A program made the translations under genes and the position numbers. Below are positions 18,090 to 26,969 of a stretch of 26,969 bases of DNA, in pieces. The DNA is from Pinguiococcus pyrenoidosus (taxonomy: Eukaryota > Sar > Pinguiophyceae > Pinguiochrysidales > Pinguiochrysidaceae): contig JAAMXY010000875.1 of NCBI GenBank assembly GCA_019677205.1, positions 1 through 26,969 on the forward strand. The letters run 5' to 3'. Every line of letters begins with the position of its first letter. The first letter of the stretch is position 1. The notes under the pieces were generated by a model. The model was not told where the DNA came from, did no database searches, and saw only the letters and a program-made list of their open reading frames with translations.

Positions 18090-20767
18090 TCACAGTGTCT
18101 CGCTTTCTCCTGCGCATGCCTCAAGTCGCGCCACCGGGAAATGAAAGAAGCCGTAGGAGAGCGGAGGCATCAGCAGATGAGCTCCACTGCTCTGGGCACC
18201 TCCCAGTAGTTGATCCTGGGAGAAGATCGGCTGCTGCAGCAAGCGCCTGCGCCGACCGGCCAGTTTCGGCAAGGCAAATCTATCTGTAGCTTCTCTGCCA
18301 AGCAGCTTCAACGGGTGGCCATTCAGCTTTGCTGTTGACGAACCAAGGGAATCGGATGTCATGATGTACTCGTCGTAGATGGGCCCCAAGAGCGAGACGA
18401 GCTCGCCTGGATTTCCGCTCCCGCCGGCCAGATCAATGGGGAGAGCGGCATCCGTCGGGTTTATCACGCCGAGCACCATTCCCCTTCCCTGCGCACTGGC
18501 ACAATGGGCAAAGAAGCGAGGATTGCCCGTCTCGGTCAGCCTCGGACTAATCTCTTGCCGTTTCGGCTTCGCCTCTTTCACCCTCCCAGGATTCCGCGAC
18601 TCGCCAGTCGGCGAAGTCTCGTCCGCGACACCTTGTGGAGACGGCAAAGCCAAGCATTCAGAAGGAACCGAGGCTAGTACAGGATGTCTGCCCTATGCCA
18701 TCTTACCAGGCCCGAGCTCTCCTTTCAGGATCGCCTCGAACGACGCCTTGTCACGCAGCTCCTTGATGGTCTGAGCCACTCCGGGGGCTGTGGAGTTTCG
18801 CGGCCGCTCCTCGGCAGCTTGGTCCCGGCGGGCTGTCTCTGGTGAGCTCTCTTTCTCTTTCGACGCACCGGTGGCTGGCAGGTCCTTCACTTGATCTTTT
18901 GCGGCAGCAGCTTCGTCCTTCAGCCTCTGCTCCTTCGCCTTAATCGTAGAAAGCAGGAATTCCCGAAGCTTGTCTTGCTCGATGTTCCCTTGCAGGCGCC
19001 GCCTATCCTGAGCTTCTGCTCCTTCGGCGGCGCGTGCTTCTACTTCGAGGACCTTCCTCCCCATCAAGCGATTCCAAAGCACCGTGAGGAAGTAGTCCGG
19101 CAGCGGATTGTGGGTCTTGCAGTCCAGGAGGGCGTAGTCAGCTCCGATGAGATCTTGCCGACAGACGGTGTCGTAGCCCTCTTTGGCCTTCGTCGCGAGG
19201 GTGTAGAGCCACCAGAAACCGTCACCAAAGTTCGCCCACCGGCCTCCTTCTACGCACGGAGGATGACCGGCGTTGTGGGGTCCGATCTCAGAGGCCCAGA
19301 TCTCCAGCGGCCCGCCCCCCGGACTTCGCCAAGGTGCCCCTGATGGCCTCAGGGTGGACACAACATCCCGAGACGTCTTCTCAATCCTGCTGAAGGCCTC
19401 CTCCGACGTGACCAGAGGGTCCTTCCATGGTCTCCAGCTGCCCCCTATCATGTTGACCTCCTCCTCGGGCACCGGGAAGAGAGCTCCCGGAACCCGGGCC
19501 TGTTGGTTCCGTTGCCAAACCCGGGTAAGCTGGCTTGCGCTTGTCCTTCAGATCGACGCGGTGGCCTACCTGCGTATACTCGTGATGGCCGATGCCCCGG
19601 AAGTTCACGTTCTTGTACTCGGGCACGTTGTGCGCGAGCAGCATGACGTTCCTCTGGAAGGCTTCAAGATACGCCAGAATGCGAGCCTCGTACTTCGAGG
19701 ACGCGCCTCCTTGGTGCAGGGAGTGCGTGTCTGGGCCAACATAGAATGGCTTGGAAAGGGATTGTCGTACAGGGCATGCGATGGTCAAGCGAGTACTGGG
19801 GTCCGAGCACGCGAGTTGGCTTACCCTTGGTCGACGGTAAGCGTCGTAGATGGGATCCAGGGCAGCCGCCAGTTCCATGAAGTCCTTTGCGTGCTGCTCG
19901 GGGCTCAGCTCCAGATTCACCTCGTTGCCCAACTGGAATCCAGAGAAGAAGAAGCCGCGACTTGCGCAATACTTCACCAGCTCTCGCGCATTCCGTACGT
20001 CATAGTCGCCGCCGGCGACAACCCGGTGCTCAGCGTTCAAGCCGAACACGATCGGCGCAGTGCTCTCCTTCCACAGACCAATCAAGGCATCTAGCCTCTC
20101 CGCGGTCAAGCACATCTCCCCTCCCTGATAATACTTCTTCACCTGTCCCTTCGGGTTGCTTCTCGGCGGGCCGGGGTTCGGATACGGGCCGGAGTTGACG
20201 CACCCCGCCGAGTTGTTCGTGAGGTAGGTGAGAAAATCCGATCCCGTCCCACCAACGCGGATGTACGCCGGAGGCTCGCTGCTCGCCGCCAGCTCCCGCG
20301 CCAAGAAGCGCAGCTTGGGCTCGCGAAAGTCCAGGTCGAAGAATCCCCGGTCGTCCGTGGTGTCAATCGTGAAGCAAGTGAACGGCGCTCCCGTGATGGC
20401 AATAGCCTTCTTCGTGCCGATGCTGACGGTCCACGGCCGCGCTAGCGACGTGTTGGCGTCCCAGGTGGGCGCATCCATCAGCTGCATATCTTCCTGCCTC
20501 ACATACAGCAGCTCTGTCGCAGCAAATGAGGAAAAAAAAAGGCCAAAAATGTGAGAAGTGCTCTTTGAAGATCAAAGCTTTGCAAGAAGGGGGGTTGTCC
20601 GGTTTGAACAGCAAAGCTCTTTGCAACTGAAAATGCCTGTTCTTGGAGGCCGACAAAACGAGACACCCACCTCTAGGGGTGTCAAAGCGCTGCTGGTGGA
20701 GCAGTTGCGCAGTGAGGTAGTGCTGCCAGACGCCAAACACCAGCACGAGAGAGGTGAGAGCCAACAT
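18090..20767 (-). CDS. Heparanase-like glycoside hydrolase family 79 protein with large insertion
   Basis: Model: exons 20767-20671, 20513-19825, 19749-19570, 19499-18707 and 18631-18090, in phase; 766 aa. An N-terminal hydrophobic segment (about residues 2-22) is a signal peptide or type II anchor. The TIM barrel shows R-V-G-G-T-G-S-D, the acid/base in Q-L-G-N-E-V-N (Glu230) and the likely nucleophile in W-A-S-E-I-G (Glu393). P-D-Y-F-L-T-V-L-W-N-R-L-M-G-R-K-V-L and the C-terminal beta-domain (L-N-G-H-P-L-K-L, P-P-L-S-Y-G-F-F) follow heparanase closely. GH79 enzymes cleave beta-glucuronides such as heparan sulfate or plant and algal glucuronans; the algal substrate is unknown. About 145 residues of Lys/Glu/Ala-rich, coiled-coil-like sequence (about 478-624) are inserted before the beta-domain. 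ATG at 20767 has a GCCGCC context; an upstream in-frame ATG at 20851 would add 28 Arg/Pro-rich residues. The 75-bp intron 19824-19750 is a stop-free multiple of three. Confidence 0.85.
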
Positions 20768-20991
20768 GGCGGCTCGTTGGTCGTCTCTCCGCCTGGAGAG
20801 GTGTCGTCGTTGTGGCGCCGGAGGCGACGTGGCTGGCGGCGGCGACGTCATAACCTCTTCAGAGACGCAGAGCGCCGAAAGCAGAGTGAAAAGTGGAGAA
20901 TCGCGCGCGAAAAGCGGCGGAAGGAAAGGTTTCGGTGCCCATCCAACACTTCGAACAAGGAAACGCTAGACTCTCCAATGATCCCTTTGAC

Positions 20992-20997
20992 TTTATT
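20992..20997 (-). terminator. AATAAA polyadenylation signal of the secreted-protein gene
   Basis: TTTATT on the plus strand reads AATAAA on the minus strand, 31 bp beyond the stop codon at 21028-21030. Position and orientation suit cleavage before the heparanase-like gene begins at 20767. Confidence 0.6.
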
Positions 20998-21027
20998 CGG
21001 CTGTGCTACATAAACATTACACAGAAT

Positions 21028-22813
21028 CTACTGACTCGAAGATGAGTGCGCCATCGGCGCCGAGACGGTGTCGTACACGATCGTGTGCGACACGACGCTC
21101 TCTTCGGGGTCCGCGCCGACCGTGGTGGCGGGCTCGAGGTAGCTCCGAGCGACAAAGCTGGCCCACACGCCCGGTGGCGTGTGGATCGCGTCCTCCGTCA
21201 CCTCGGTGCAGAACTGCGAGTATGGATAGCCTGGACAATGCGCAGCATTGCGGCGTTGAGCCGCTCAGTATAGACGCTGGAAAGCACATACAACCCCGTG
21301 CCGGTGAGAGGAGCAACAGAGATCTGGAGAGCGACGAACCTTGTGGACAAGTCCTGGCAAACCGCCAAGCAAAGAGCTTAGCGGCGTCGTTGTCGGGGAT
21401 GCGGCCTTGTGCCCAAGCGGCGGCGCTGCCGAGCATGTCTTCGTGGCCGATGTTGGGACTGTGGCCCTCTGCATCAACGTGAAAGGAAATGGACGTTCGG
21501 GTAACCAGACAAGAAAGGTGCTGGCAAGCAAATCCTCATGGAGCACTAGGCCATGCCGCATTACCTTGCTCGAAGGTGCTGTTCGTGAAGCCCTGGCGCA
21601 TCTCCGATACCATGAGGTTCACAAAGGTGGCTTTGCCAGTCGCGAAGGAGTTGGCCCCGACCCAGACAAAGCCGCGGTTCTTCCCGAACTCGTAGAAGCG
21701 GCGGTCCTCGGCCGGGTTCACCAGCGAGTACAGCGCGTCGTTGGTGAAGAAGTCGCAGCCGGGAGCGCCCGAGAAGTTCCGCTGCGGGTTCGGTTGGAAG
21801 ACGGGCATGTACGAGGTGTTGCGCAGGCACTCCTCCTCGTCTGGAACCACGAATTGGAGTGCAATATCCCCGGCAATCGTGGTTCCTTCGGCCTCCGCGA
21901 GCAGGCTCTCGACGATCGCTTCGCGGAGCGTTGCGAACGCCGCGGCGAGGGGAATCTCACTGGTGCGATTTTGTGTGCCTCGTTCCTTCCTTCCGGGGAA
22001 GGGATACTGGATGAACTTCTCGTTCCGGGGCGCGACCACCCACCAAGACATGAATTTCTGGCGGAGGTAGATCTTGATCTGGTGGTCGCTCGCGGGACCA
22101 TTCACGCGGCCCACCGTGCGGAGCAAGTCCCAAGCCGAGTCCGTCGTGTTCACGGCGAGTCGGTCGAAGGCTTCCACGGAGGTTTTCATGTCAATGATGT
22201 CCGCATTGATCACGTCGTCGAGCACGCCGTAGGTTCTCAGCGTCTTCTTCAGCAGTCCAAGGGTGCGGAAGTCTGCGGTCGTGATGAGGATGAAGGGCTG
22301 CTCGAATCGGCTTCGTGCCCGCGGATTCACGTTCAAGTTGAGCATATTGATCGCGTCCGATGTCGATGCCGCTGGCACGGAGCTCATGTTCCGCGCCACG
22401 ACGTAGGTCTGGAAGCCAAAGTAGTCGGACTCCGGAGGCGACGTCAGGACCGTGATGATGGCGTCGCGGCTGCCCAAAGCGAAGTTTCTTCGGCAGGTAT
22501 TCCGCCCGGCCAGGCGCTCCTTCTTGCACCACTCATAGTGAGGCGCGCCCCATGCGACATCTGGAAAGAGGTGCCAGCCGTAGAAGCCCTGCGGGTTGGC
22601 GATGGGGTCCGCTTGCCAGTGGAAGTACCCCTTCATGCTCGAGTACTGCTGGTCACGGATTGCCTCCAGGGCAGAGCCCGTGGCAGCTGCGAGAGAATCC
22701 AGGCTCTGACCCCGTCGTAGCTGCTTGGCAGAGAGAGCGCATTGAAGCAGTAGGGTGCCCAAGAACGTCAGGAGCACTTTTCCGCCCCCTCTGTGTTTGA
22801 GAGACCCGCCCAT
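21028..22813 (-). CDS. Secreted glycoprotein of unknown function
   Basis: Model: exons 22813-21565, 21468-21292 and 21230-21028, joined in phase 1 at both introns (96 and 61 bp); 542 aa. ATG at 22813 (AAGATGG) starts a signal peptide with a hydrophobic core ending near A-L-S-A (about residue 28). The mature part has six or more N-glycosylation sequons (N-M-S, N-T-T, N-R-T, N-T-S, N-F-S, N-S-T) and scattered cysteines. Notable segments are D-Y-F-G-F-Q-T-Y-V-V-A-R, F-I-L-I-T-T-A-D-F-R-T-L, G-H-E-D-M-L-G-S-A-A-A-W, and Y-P-Y-S-Q-F-C-T-E near the end. I cannot name the family; it resembles uncharacterised secreted proteins seen in bacteria and algae. It lies in tandem upstream of the heparanase-like gene, so a shared extracellular role is possible but unproven. 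An in-frame extension upstream of 22813 lacks an ATG that improves the signal peptide. Confidence 0.75.
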
Positions 22814-22977
22814 CTTGACACCTCGGCACTTGCCACGTGAAGCCGGCCAGCGTCCAAGGCCCTCCCAGCCCCTGGGGCTTGTACACCCTCTCACCAACTG
22901 GAGCTGCGCGTGCTCCCATCAGCAAGCTTTGCACCCGGTTTCCTAGCTTGCTGGATATTTCGAGATGCTGGGTCGGC

Positions 22978-23010
22978 AAGTCCGGAACAGGTCCGGGAAA
23001 GTCCGCGAAA
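22978..23010. repeat. Small GTCCG repeat, like that at 5788-5915
   Basis: Three spaced copies of A/GGTCCGG-type units (AAGTCCGGA, AGGTCCGGG, AAGTCCGCG), about 170 bp upstream of the ATG of the secreted-protein gene and in the same orientation relative to that gene as the larger cluster is to the LRR gene. Confidence 0.6.
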
Positions 23011-23152
23011 CCATTCGCGAACCCGTTTTGTTACATACATACAGTATCCACGAGCTCTGCGCTCCGTGCATGAAACTTCTGGACTTCTGGAGTCATACTA
23101 GTACGTAAGATTCTGTACGATGGACATCGTATGTTTGTAGGATGAAGATCAT

Positions 23153-23190
23153 GTGTGATGGTGTGATGGTGTAATGGTGTGACGGTGTGG
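23153..23190. repeat. 8-bp tandem repeat GTGTGATG, about 4.7 copies
   Basis: Units at 23153, 23161, 23169 (GTGTAATG) and 23177 (GTGTGACG), then a partial GTGTGG. It is a short minisatellite in the spacer. The unit length is not compatible with coding. Confidence 0.85.
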
Positions 23191-23412
23191 CGAAGCAACG
23201 CCGCACAACGAACTGCGGCGTGAGACTCGCATGGTACGGAATGTGAAATGATCTTCGCGTTGCGCTTGCTTCTAGCCCACGCCCAGTCACTTAGGACTCC
23301 CATGCAAACTTGGCCAGTACGATGTTTAACTATCTGATCAGCCTCAGACCAAATCGAGGATGCGGAAACATAAACGCTAGTTCTTCAGCTACCCGAAGAC
23401 GGCTCGGAGGTT

Positions 23413-26400
23413 TTAGGACTGCTGCCACTCTTTCGCAGCCTTCTTCTGCACGATGGTGTCTACTTGGAGGAAGCGGTCCGCCTCGACCTGTGCGCGCTTG
23501 CCGCTGCGGTTGTACTCGTAGGCACCCTCGAACATTTCCAGCTGCACCCCATTCTTCGTGTCCAGGAGGTTTCCGTCCAGCTCCATCGACGCCCAGGCCA
23601 GCGTGACCACCTGGCCATCGTTGCCGTACATGGTCTCGCGGTGGTTGCCCGACTGCGCCGTGTCCTTCAGCTCGACCACGAGCGAGGTTCCCTTGCCGCG
23701 GTCGTCAAGATTCTCCAGCGCGGTCTGCATGTGCCAGGTCTGGCCCCAGTAGACGTACTCCTCGCGCTCCAGCGCGGTGCCGGACATGCTCTGCGCCTCC
23801 TCGACGTCGTGACCGCGGCTGTTGCGAACCGTGATCGTGAGGAAAGGCTCATTTAGCTCGGAGGTGTGCGCCATCATGTGGGCGGCGAAATACACGGACA
23901 CGTAGGTGAGATCGGGAATGTTCACGGGGCGCGGCTTGAGCGCGTCCCTCTTCGTCTTGTTCAGCCCGCGCGTCATGATCCTCCCGAGCTTGTCCTGCGG
24001 AAGAAGCTCCAATGGCTTGTGGCCGCGGTCGTCCTCGGGCTCAAGATCACAGCCCTTGAAAACAAGGCCAGCAGCGAACTCGAGATTGCAGGCGCTCGTC
24101 GCGATGTGGAGCGGCGCGCACCCACGCTGGTCCGCCTGGTCCGGGTTGCAGCCGTTCTCCACCAGCCAGCAGGCAAGCTGCACCAAGCGGCTGTTGAACA
24201 CTTCCGAGGCTTCTTGCGACGGCTTCATCACATCCGCCGCGCGGTGCAGCAGGGACCGGCCAGCACCATCCTTGACGGACAGGATCTTCTTCCTGAGCTC
24301 GGCGTCGATGTAGAACATCTCGCGCTGCTGAATCGATCCTCCACAGGAAGCCAGCACCACACGAAGCGGTGCCAGCCATGCCTGCAGCTCGATCTCGGAC
24401 GACGCCTTGAAGTAGATGCGCCCCTCGCGGTTCCGGCGATCGAGCAGCAGCGGAGAGTGAATCTCGAAGGTGAATGGCTGCTGCTCGCTCTTCTTCACGA
24501 TGGCGCCTGTGAGGTCGACGACCTTGGACGGCTTCTTGGACGCAACGCGATGGTAGTACTTGAGCTCGGTGTTGGTCAAGACGCACCAGCGCTTCTGCCA
24601 GCGATCGGTCTCCCGACGCTTCTTGAGCCAGCCCTGCTTCATGATGGTCACCTCGCCCGTCGTGGTGGGCACGTCTTCCACGGTCTCCGAGAGCGGCTCC
24701 TCCTTGCTAAGCTTGCTCTCGTTCGACTTCGACAGCACCTTGAGCCCCATGAATCCGCGCTTCTTCGGCTTCTCCTCGACGCTCATGGTGGTCATGAGGC
24801 TCGCGCTGACGCCAGTCAGCTGCTGGGCTCTCATCATCGCCGCCGTGTTCGAGTTTCTACGCTTCAGAAGGCCGGACTTGTACGCCGACGCCCGGTTCAT
24901 GGTCTTCCTCTTGAAGTGATTCGGACTCATGAACTCGAGAGGATCCGTGTTCATGTCGTCGTGCAGATCGTGGAGGATCTCCCCTTCGTGCTCGGTCTCG
25001 ATGTAGGACACGAGATGCTGCACAACCGCAAGCTGGCCCGTCGAGGCCGCAACGTGAAGCGCCGACTCGGACGATGGCTCCAGCGTCTTCGCGAGCACAA
25101 GGTTGGGATCCGGGTTCTCTCCATACGCATTGAAGACCACGTCACATGTTCCCTCGTCTCCGGAGCGCGCGGCGGCGTGGAGCAGGGTACGCATCGCCTG
25201 GGTTCGCTGACGCACGAGAGCAAGATGCGGGAACTGCGCGAGGATGATCTCCACCTCGCCTCCCTGGCCCCGCTCAGCGGCGTCAAAGAGCTTCTCCAAG
25301 GTCCTGCTGAGGACCAAGTTGCGAAGGAAGGCGAAGCCTGCGATCTCGATGCGGTGGACGGCCTTCTTCGCACGGCGGAGAAGCTGCATTGCCAGGAACA
25401 TGCGCACCGCCGTCTGCATGAGGATGGCCGCTCGCTTCGCGGCCAGATACGCAGTCCGCGCCATCCTTCGCCGCTGAGATGCCTGCAGGAGGGTGAGCGC
25501 CTTCACCATGGCGAGGAACTGCGCCCGGATGACGAACTTGCGATAGCTGGCAGAGATGAGCGTCGCGCTGCGCTTCTCCGTCTGGAATTGCCGGTAGGAG
25601 CGCATCATGCGCACGGTGGCCTGAATGCGGGTGGCCATCTTTTTCTCCCGCGCGCGGCGCAGACGATCCAGGGTGATCGCGGTCGCGAAGTGCTTCCGGG
25701 CGATGAATCCGCGAACGGCCGTCTGCAGCGCAATGATGTCGCGGACCGACTTGGCGTACTTGGCCTGCGCTTGGCGACGGCGCAAGCACTTGCTGATGAC
25801 GACCTGGGCAGCGCTGTACTCAGATCGCTTCTTCGCTGCGCGGCGACGGTCGAGAAAGCCGCGGATGACGCTTTGCATCTTCAGGGCTCCCTTGTTCTCG
25901 CGGGACTTGCGTGAGAACTTCTTCATGGCCAGGCCCTGGCGGAAGAGGGCCTGGATCACCACGACCTTCGATTTCTTGTCCGCGAAGAGCTGCGCAGCCT
26001 GGATCGACTTGACCTTCTCCTGTATCGTGCGAGCGGCCTCGCGCTGGCGTTGGTACTGCCGCTTGCAGACCGCCATGCGAGCAAAGGCCTGCGCCACCAC
26101 GACGCCTTGGCGCGTGCGCTTGTAGTTGCGCTTCGCAATGAAGAGCCGGGCCATGCCCGTGATGCGGGAAGCATGCGAGGCATAGAACTCGCGGACGGCG
26201 GCATCCATCTTGTCGAGGCCGTTGTCCCTCATGAACAGGAGGCTCGTGCCCATCTGGAACTCCTTGTTGTCGTCATTGACGTCGAGGACCATCTTGGCGA
26301 TCTTGAGACAGGCCTCCTTCGCGTACTCGACGTCATTGTCGACACGGCATTGGCGGGCCGACTTCATCTTCATCCGCTCCTTGCGCGGAATGAGCATTTC

Positions 26401-26969
26401 GTACTTCTCGTAGAACTCCAGGTACCCCATCCGGGAGGGATAGCCCTCGCGGCGAATGCGCACCACTTCCAGCACCCCGCTGTAGCGAAGCTGGGTGAGC
26501 ACCAGGCGGGGACCGAAGGCCGCCGGAGCCTTCACGTTGTTGGGCTTGATGCACTTGATGTAGTGGGGCTGCGTCGCCGAGAGGGTGTCGGTGAGCGACT
26601 TCACCTGAGCGCGGAACTGCTTGCTCACGGTGACGTTCCCGGCGATGGAGTTCTGGCGCGGGAGAGAGCGATGCTGCAGGGCGAGACGAGACGCGCTTGC
26701 GCCCGAGAAGCGGCGCCGCACCGCAGCGGAGCGGCCCGCCTTCTTCGGCGGGAGCGGCAGGTCCAGCTCAGGGTCCTCCTTGGGCTTGACGCCGTCCTCC
26801 GGGATGTACCCAGGCTCGCTCTCGCTCTGAAGCTCCTTCGGCCTCGAGTTGAGGATGTTCATCACGAAGGTGTTCGAGCGCACCTTGAAGAGCTCGACCA
26901 GATCTCCGGTCAGGCTGTCGTTGTTCTTCGCGATGAACTCGGTGGCGTCGTAGTAGACCTCACCGGCGA
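23413..26969 (-). CDS. Myosin heavy chain, 3' part: motor end, IQ array, ANK-PH-ANK, C2-like tail
   Basis: A single uninterrupted frame from the window edge (first codon 26967) to TAA at 23413-23415; about 1,184 residues, with the 5' motor part outside. It opens with A-G-E-V-Y-Y-D-A-T-E-F of the motor lower domain. A basic/proline insert of about 50 residues (loop 2 position) follows. Then comes P-H-Y-I-K-C-I-K-P-N (26539-26568) and Q-L-R-Y-S-G-V-L-E-V-V-R-I-R-R-E-G-Y-P. An array of roughly eight to ten IQ-like motifs (about 26180-25330) should bind calmodulin-type light chains. Next are ankyrin repeats (about 25290-24960), a PH domain (about 24650-24330: G-W-L-K-K-R, W-Q-K-R-W-C-V-L, final Trp in L-Q-A-W-L), more ankyrin repeats (about 24280-23960) and a beta-rich C2-like domain with A-S-M-E-L-D-G-N near the end. 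Cargo is probably a phosphoinositide-containing membrane plus protein partners. No introns in 3.5 kb contrasts with its neighbours. Confidence 0.9.
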   Translation of the reverse strand, partial: AGEVYYDATEFIAKNNDSLTGDLVELFKVRSNTFVMNILNSRPKELQSESEPGYIPEDGVKPKEDPELDLPLPPKKAGRSAAVRRRFSGASASRLALQHRSLPRQNSIAGNVTVSKQFRAQVKSLTDTLSATQPHYIKCIKPNNVKAPAAFGPRLVLTQLRYSGVLEVVRIRREGYPSRMGYLEFYEKYEMLIPRKERMKMKSARQCRVDNDVEYAKEACLKIAKMVLDVNDDNKEFQMGTSLLFMRDNGLDKMDAAVREFYASHASRITGMARLFIAKRNYKRTRQGVVVAQAFARMAVCKRQYQRQREAARTIQEKVKSIQAAQLFADKKSKVVVIQALFRQGLAMKKFSRKSRENKGALKMQSVIRGFLDRRRAAKKRSEYSAAQVVISKCLRRRQAQAKYAKSVRDIIALQTAVRGFIARKHFATAITLDRLRRAREKKMATRIQATVRMMRSYRQFQTEKRSATLISASYRKFVIRAQFLAMVKALTLLQASQRRRMARTAYLAAKRAAILMQTAVRMFLAMQLLRRAKKAVHRIEIAGFAFLRNLVLSRTLEKLFDAAERGQGGEVEIILAQFPHLALVRQRTQAMRTLLHAAARSGDEGTCDVVFNAYGENPDPNLVLAKTLEPSSESALHVAASTGQLAVVQHLVSYIETEHEGEILHDLHDDMNTDPLEFMSPNHFKRKTMNRASAYKSGLLKRRNSNTAAMMRAQQLTGVSASLMTTMSVEEKPKKRGFMGLKVLSKSNESKLSKEEPLSETVEDVPTTTGEVTIMKQGWLKKRRETDRWQKRWCVLTNTELKYYHRVASKKPSKVVDLTGAIVKKSEQQPFTFEIHSPLLLDRRNREGRIYFKASSEIELQAWLAPLRVVLASCGGSIQQREMFYIDAELRKKILSVKDGAGRSLLHRAADVMKPSQEASEVFNSRLVQLACWLVENGCNPDQADQRGCAPLHIATSACNLEFAAGLVFKGCDLEPEDDRGHKPLELLPQDKLGRIMTRGLNKTKRDALKPRPVNIPDLTYVSVYFAAHMMAHTSELNEPFLTITVRNSRGHDVEEAQSMSGTALEREEYVYWGQTWHMQTALENLDDRGKGTSLVVELKDTAQSGNHRETMYGNDGQVVTLAWASMELDGNLLDTKNGVQLEMFEGAYEYNRSGKRAQVEADRFLQVDTIVQKKAAKEWQQS

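Larger units (their letters stand above)
22814..23412. other. Spacer between the myosin 3' end and the secreted-protein gene
   Basis: About 600 bp on the 5' side of the secreted-protein gene. It contains the small GTCCG repeat at 22978-23010 and the 8-bp repeat at 23153-23190. No coding exon is recognisable. The open frames on both strands lack motifs, and no AATAAA is seen for the myosin transcript within the first 100 bp. Confidence 0.45.

Noticed and set aside
18674-18706. 33-bp intron in the heparanase-like gene
   Set aside because: Phase fits, but 33 bp is too short for splicing. The acceptor at 18632 gives a 75-bp intron with the same phase.
21341-22720. 459-codon open frame on the plus strand
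   Set aside because: Antisense to the secreted-protein exons, which show a signal peptide, sequons and phased introns on the minus strand.
23866-25914. 682-codon open frame on the plus strand
   Set aside because: It is the antisense shadow of the myosin tail; GC-rich codon bias on the minus strand keeps it open. The minus frame has IQ, ankyrin and PH motifs, while this one is His/Arg/Leu-rich without motifs.
1-26969. tRNA, rRNA, transposase or reverse transcriptase sequences
   Set aside because: I looked for cloverleaf T-arm patterns, long terminal or inverted repeats and transposase or reverse-transcriptase motifs and found none.

Overview
The window is nuclear DNA from a eukaryote. Coding runs are broken by GT-AG introns, mostly 55-130 bp, genes sit singly on both strands, and there are no operons or Shine-Dalgarno sites. 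Exons were placed by matching reading phase across donor and acceptor sites plus recognisable protein motifs. The best clue to the host is a predicted plastid precursor at 10656: a signal peptide ending A-V-A followed by Phe, the bipartite targeting signature of algae with a red-derived secondary plastid. With the other genes this suggests a photosynthetic stramenopile (an ochrophyte such as a eustigmatophyte); a cryptophyte or haptophyte is not excluded. The species is not identified.

Layout. 1-639 (-): 5' part of a gene resembling SMN (survival of motor neuron), without a Tudor domain. 640-1079: short divergent promoter. 1080-3357 (+): Afi1-like DENN protein. 3445-5605 (-): coiled-coil plus leucine-rich-repeat protein. 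5606-6371: divergent spacer with a 9-bp tandem repeat. 6372-9749 (+): EDR2/DUF1336 lipid-binding-type protein with two hydrophobic segments. 9750-10655: spacer with a 14-bp tandem repeat and a paired-hairpin element. 10656-13021 (+): predicted plastid-targeted acidic low-complexity protein. 13107-14837 (-): HDHD5/CECR5-like HAD hydrolase. 14838-15929: mostly unexplained, with one possible terminal exon. 15930-17919 (+): SLC38-type amino acid transporter. 18090-20767 (-): heparanase-like GH79 protein with a large charged insertion. 21028-22813 (-): secreted glycoprotein of unknown function. 23413 to the window end (-): 3' part of a myosin with an IQ array, ankyrin repeats, a PH domain, more ankyrin repeats and a C2-like tail.

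Genes are packed as divergent and convergent neighbours. Three convergent pairs end within about 85-170 bp of each other, so their 3' UTRs probably overlap. The genes do not form one pathway. Several concern membranes and trafficking (DENN protein, EDR2-like protein, PH/ankyrin myosin, amino acid transporter), and two adjacent genes encode secreted or membrane-anchored extracytoplasmic proteins. I see no mobile element, CRISPR array, tRNA or rRNA. The most distinctive items are the ANK-PH-ANK-C2-like myosin, the heparanase with its insertion, the Tudor-less SMN candidate, the plastid precursor with its conserved-looking ends, and an unusual set of splice donors in the LRR gene.
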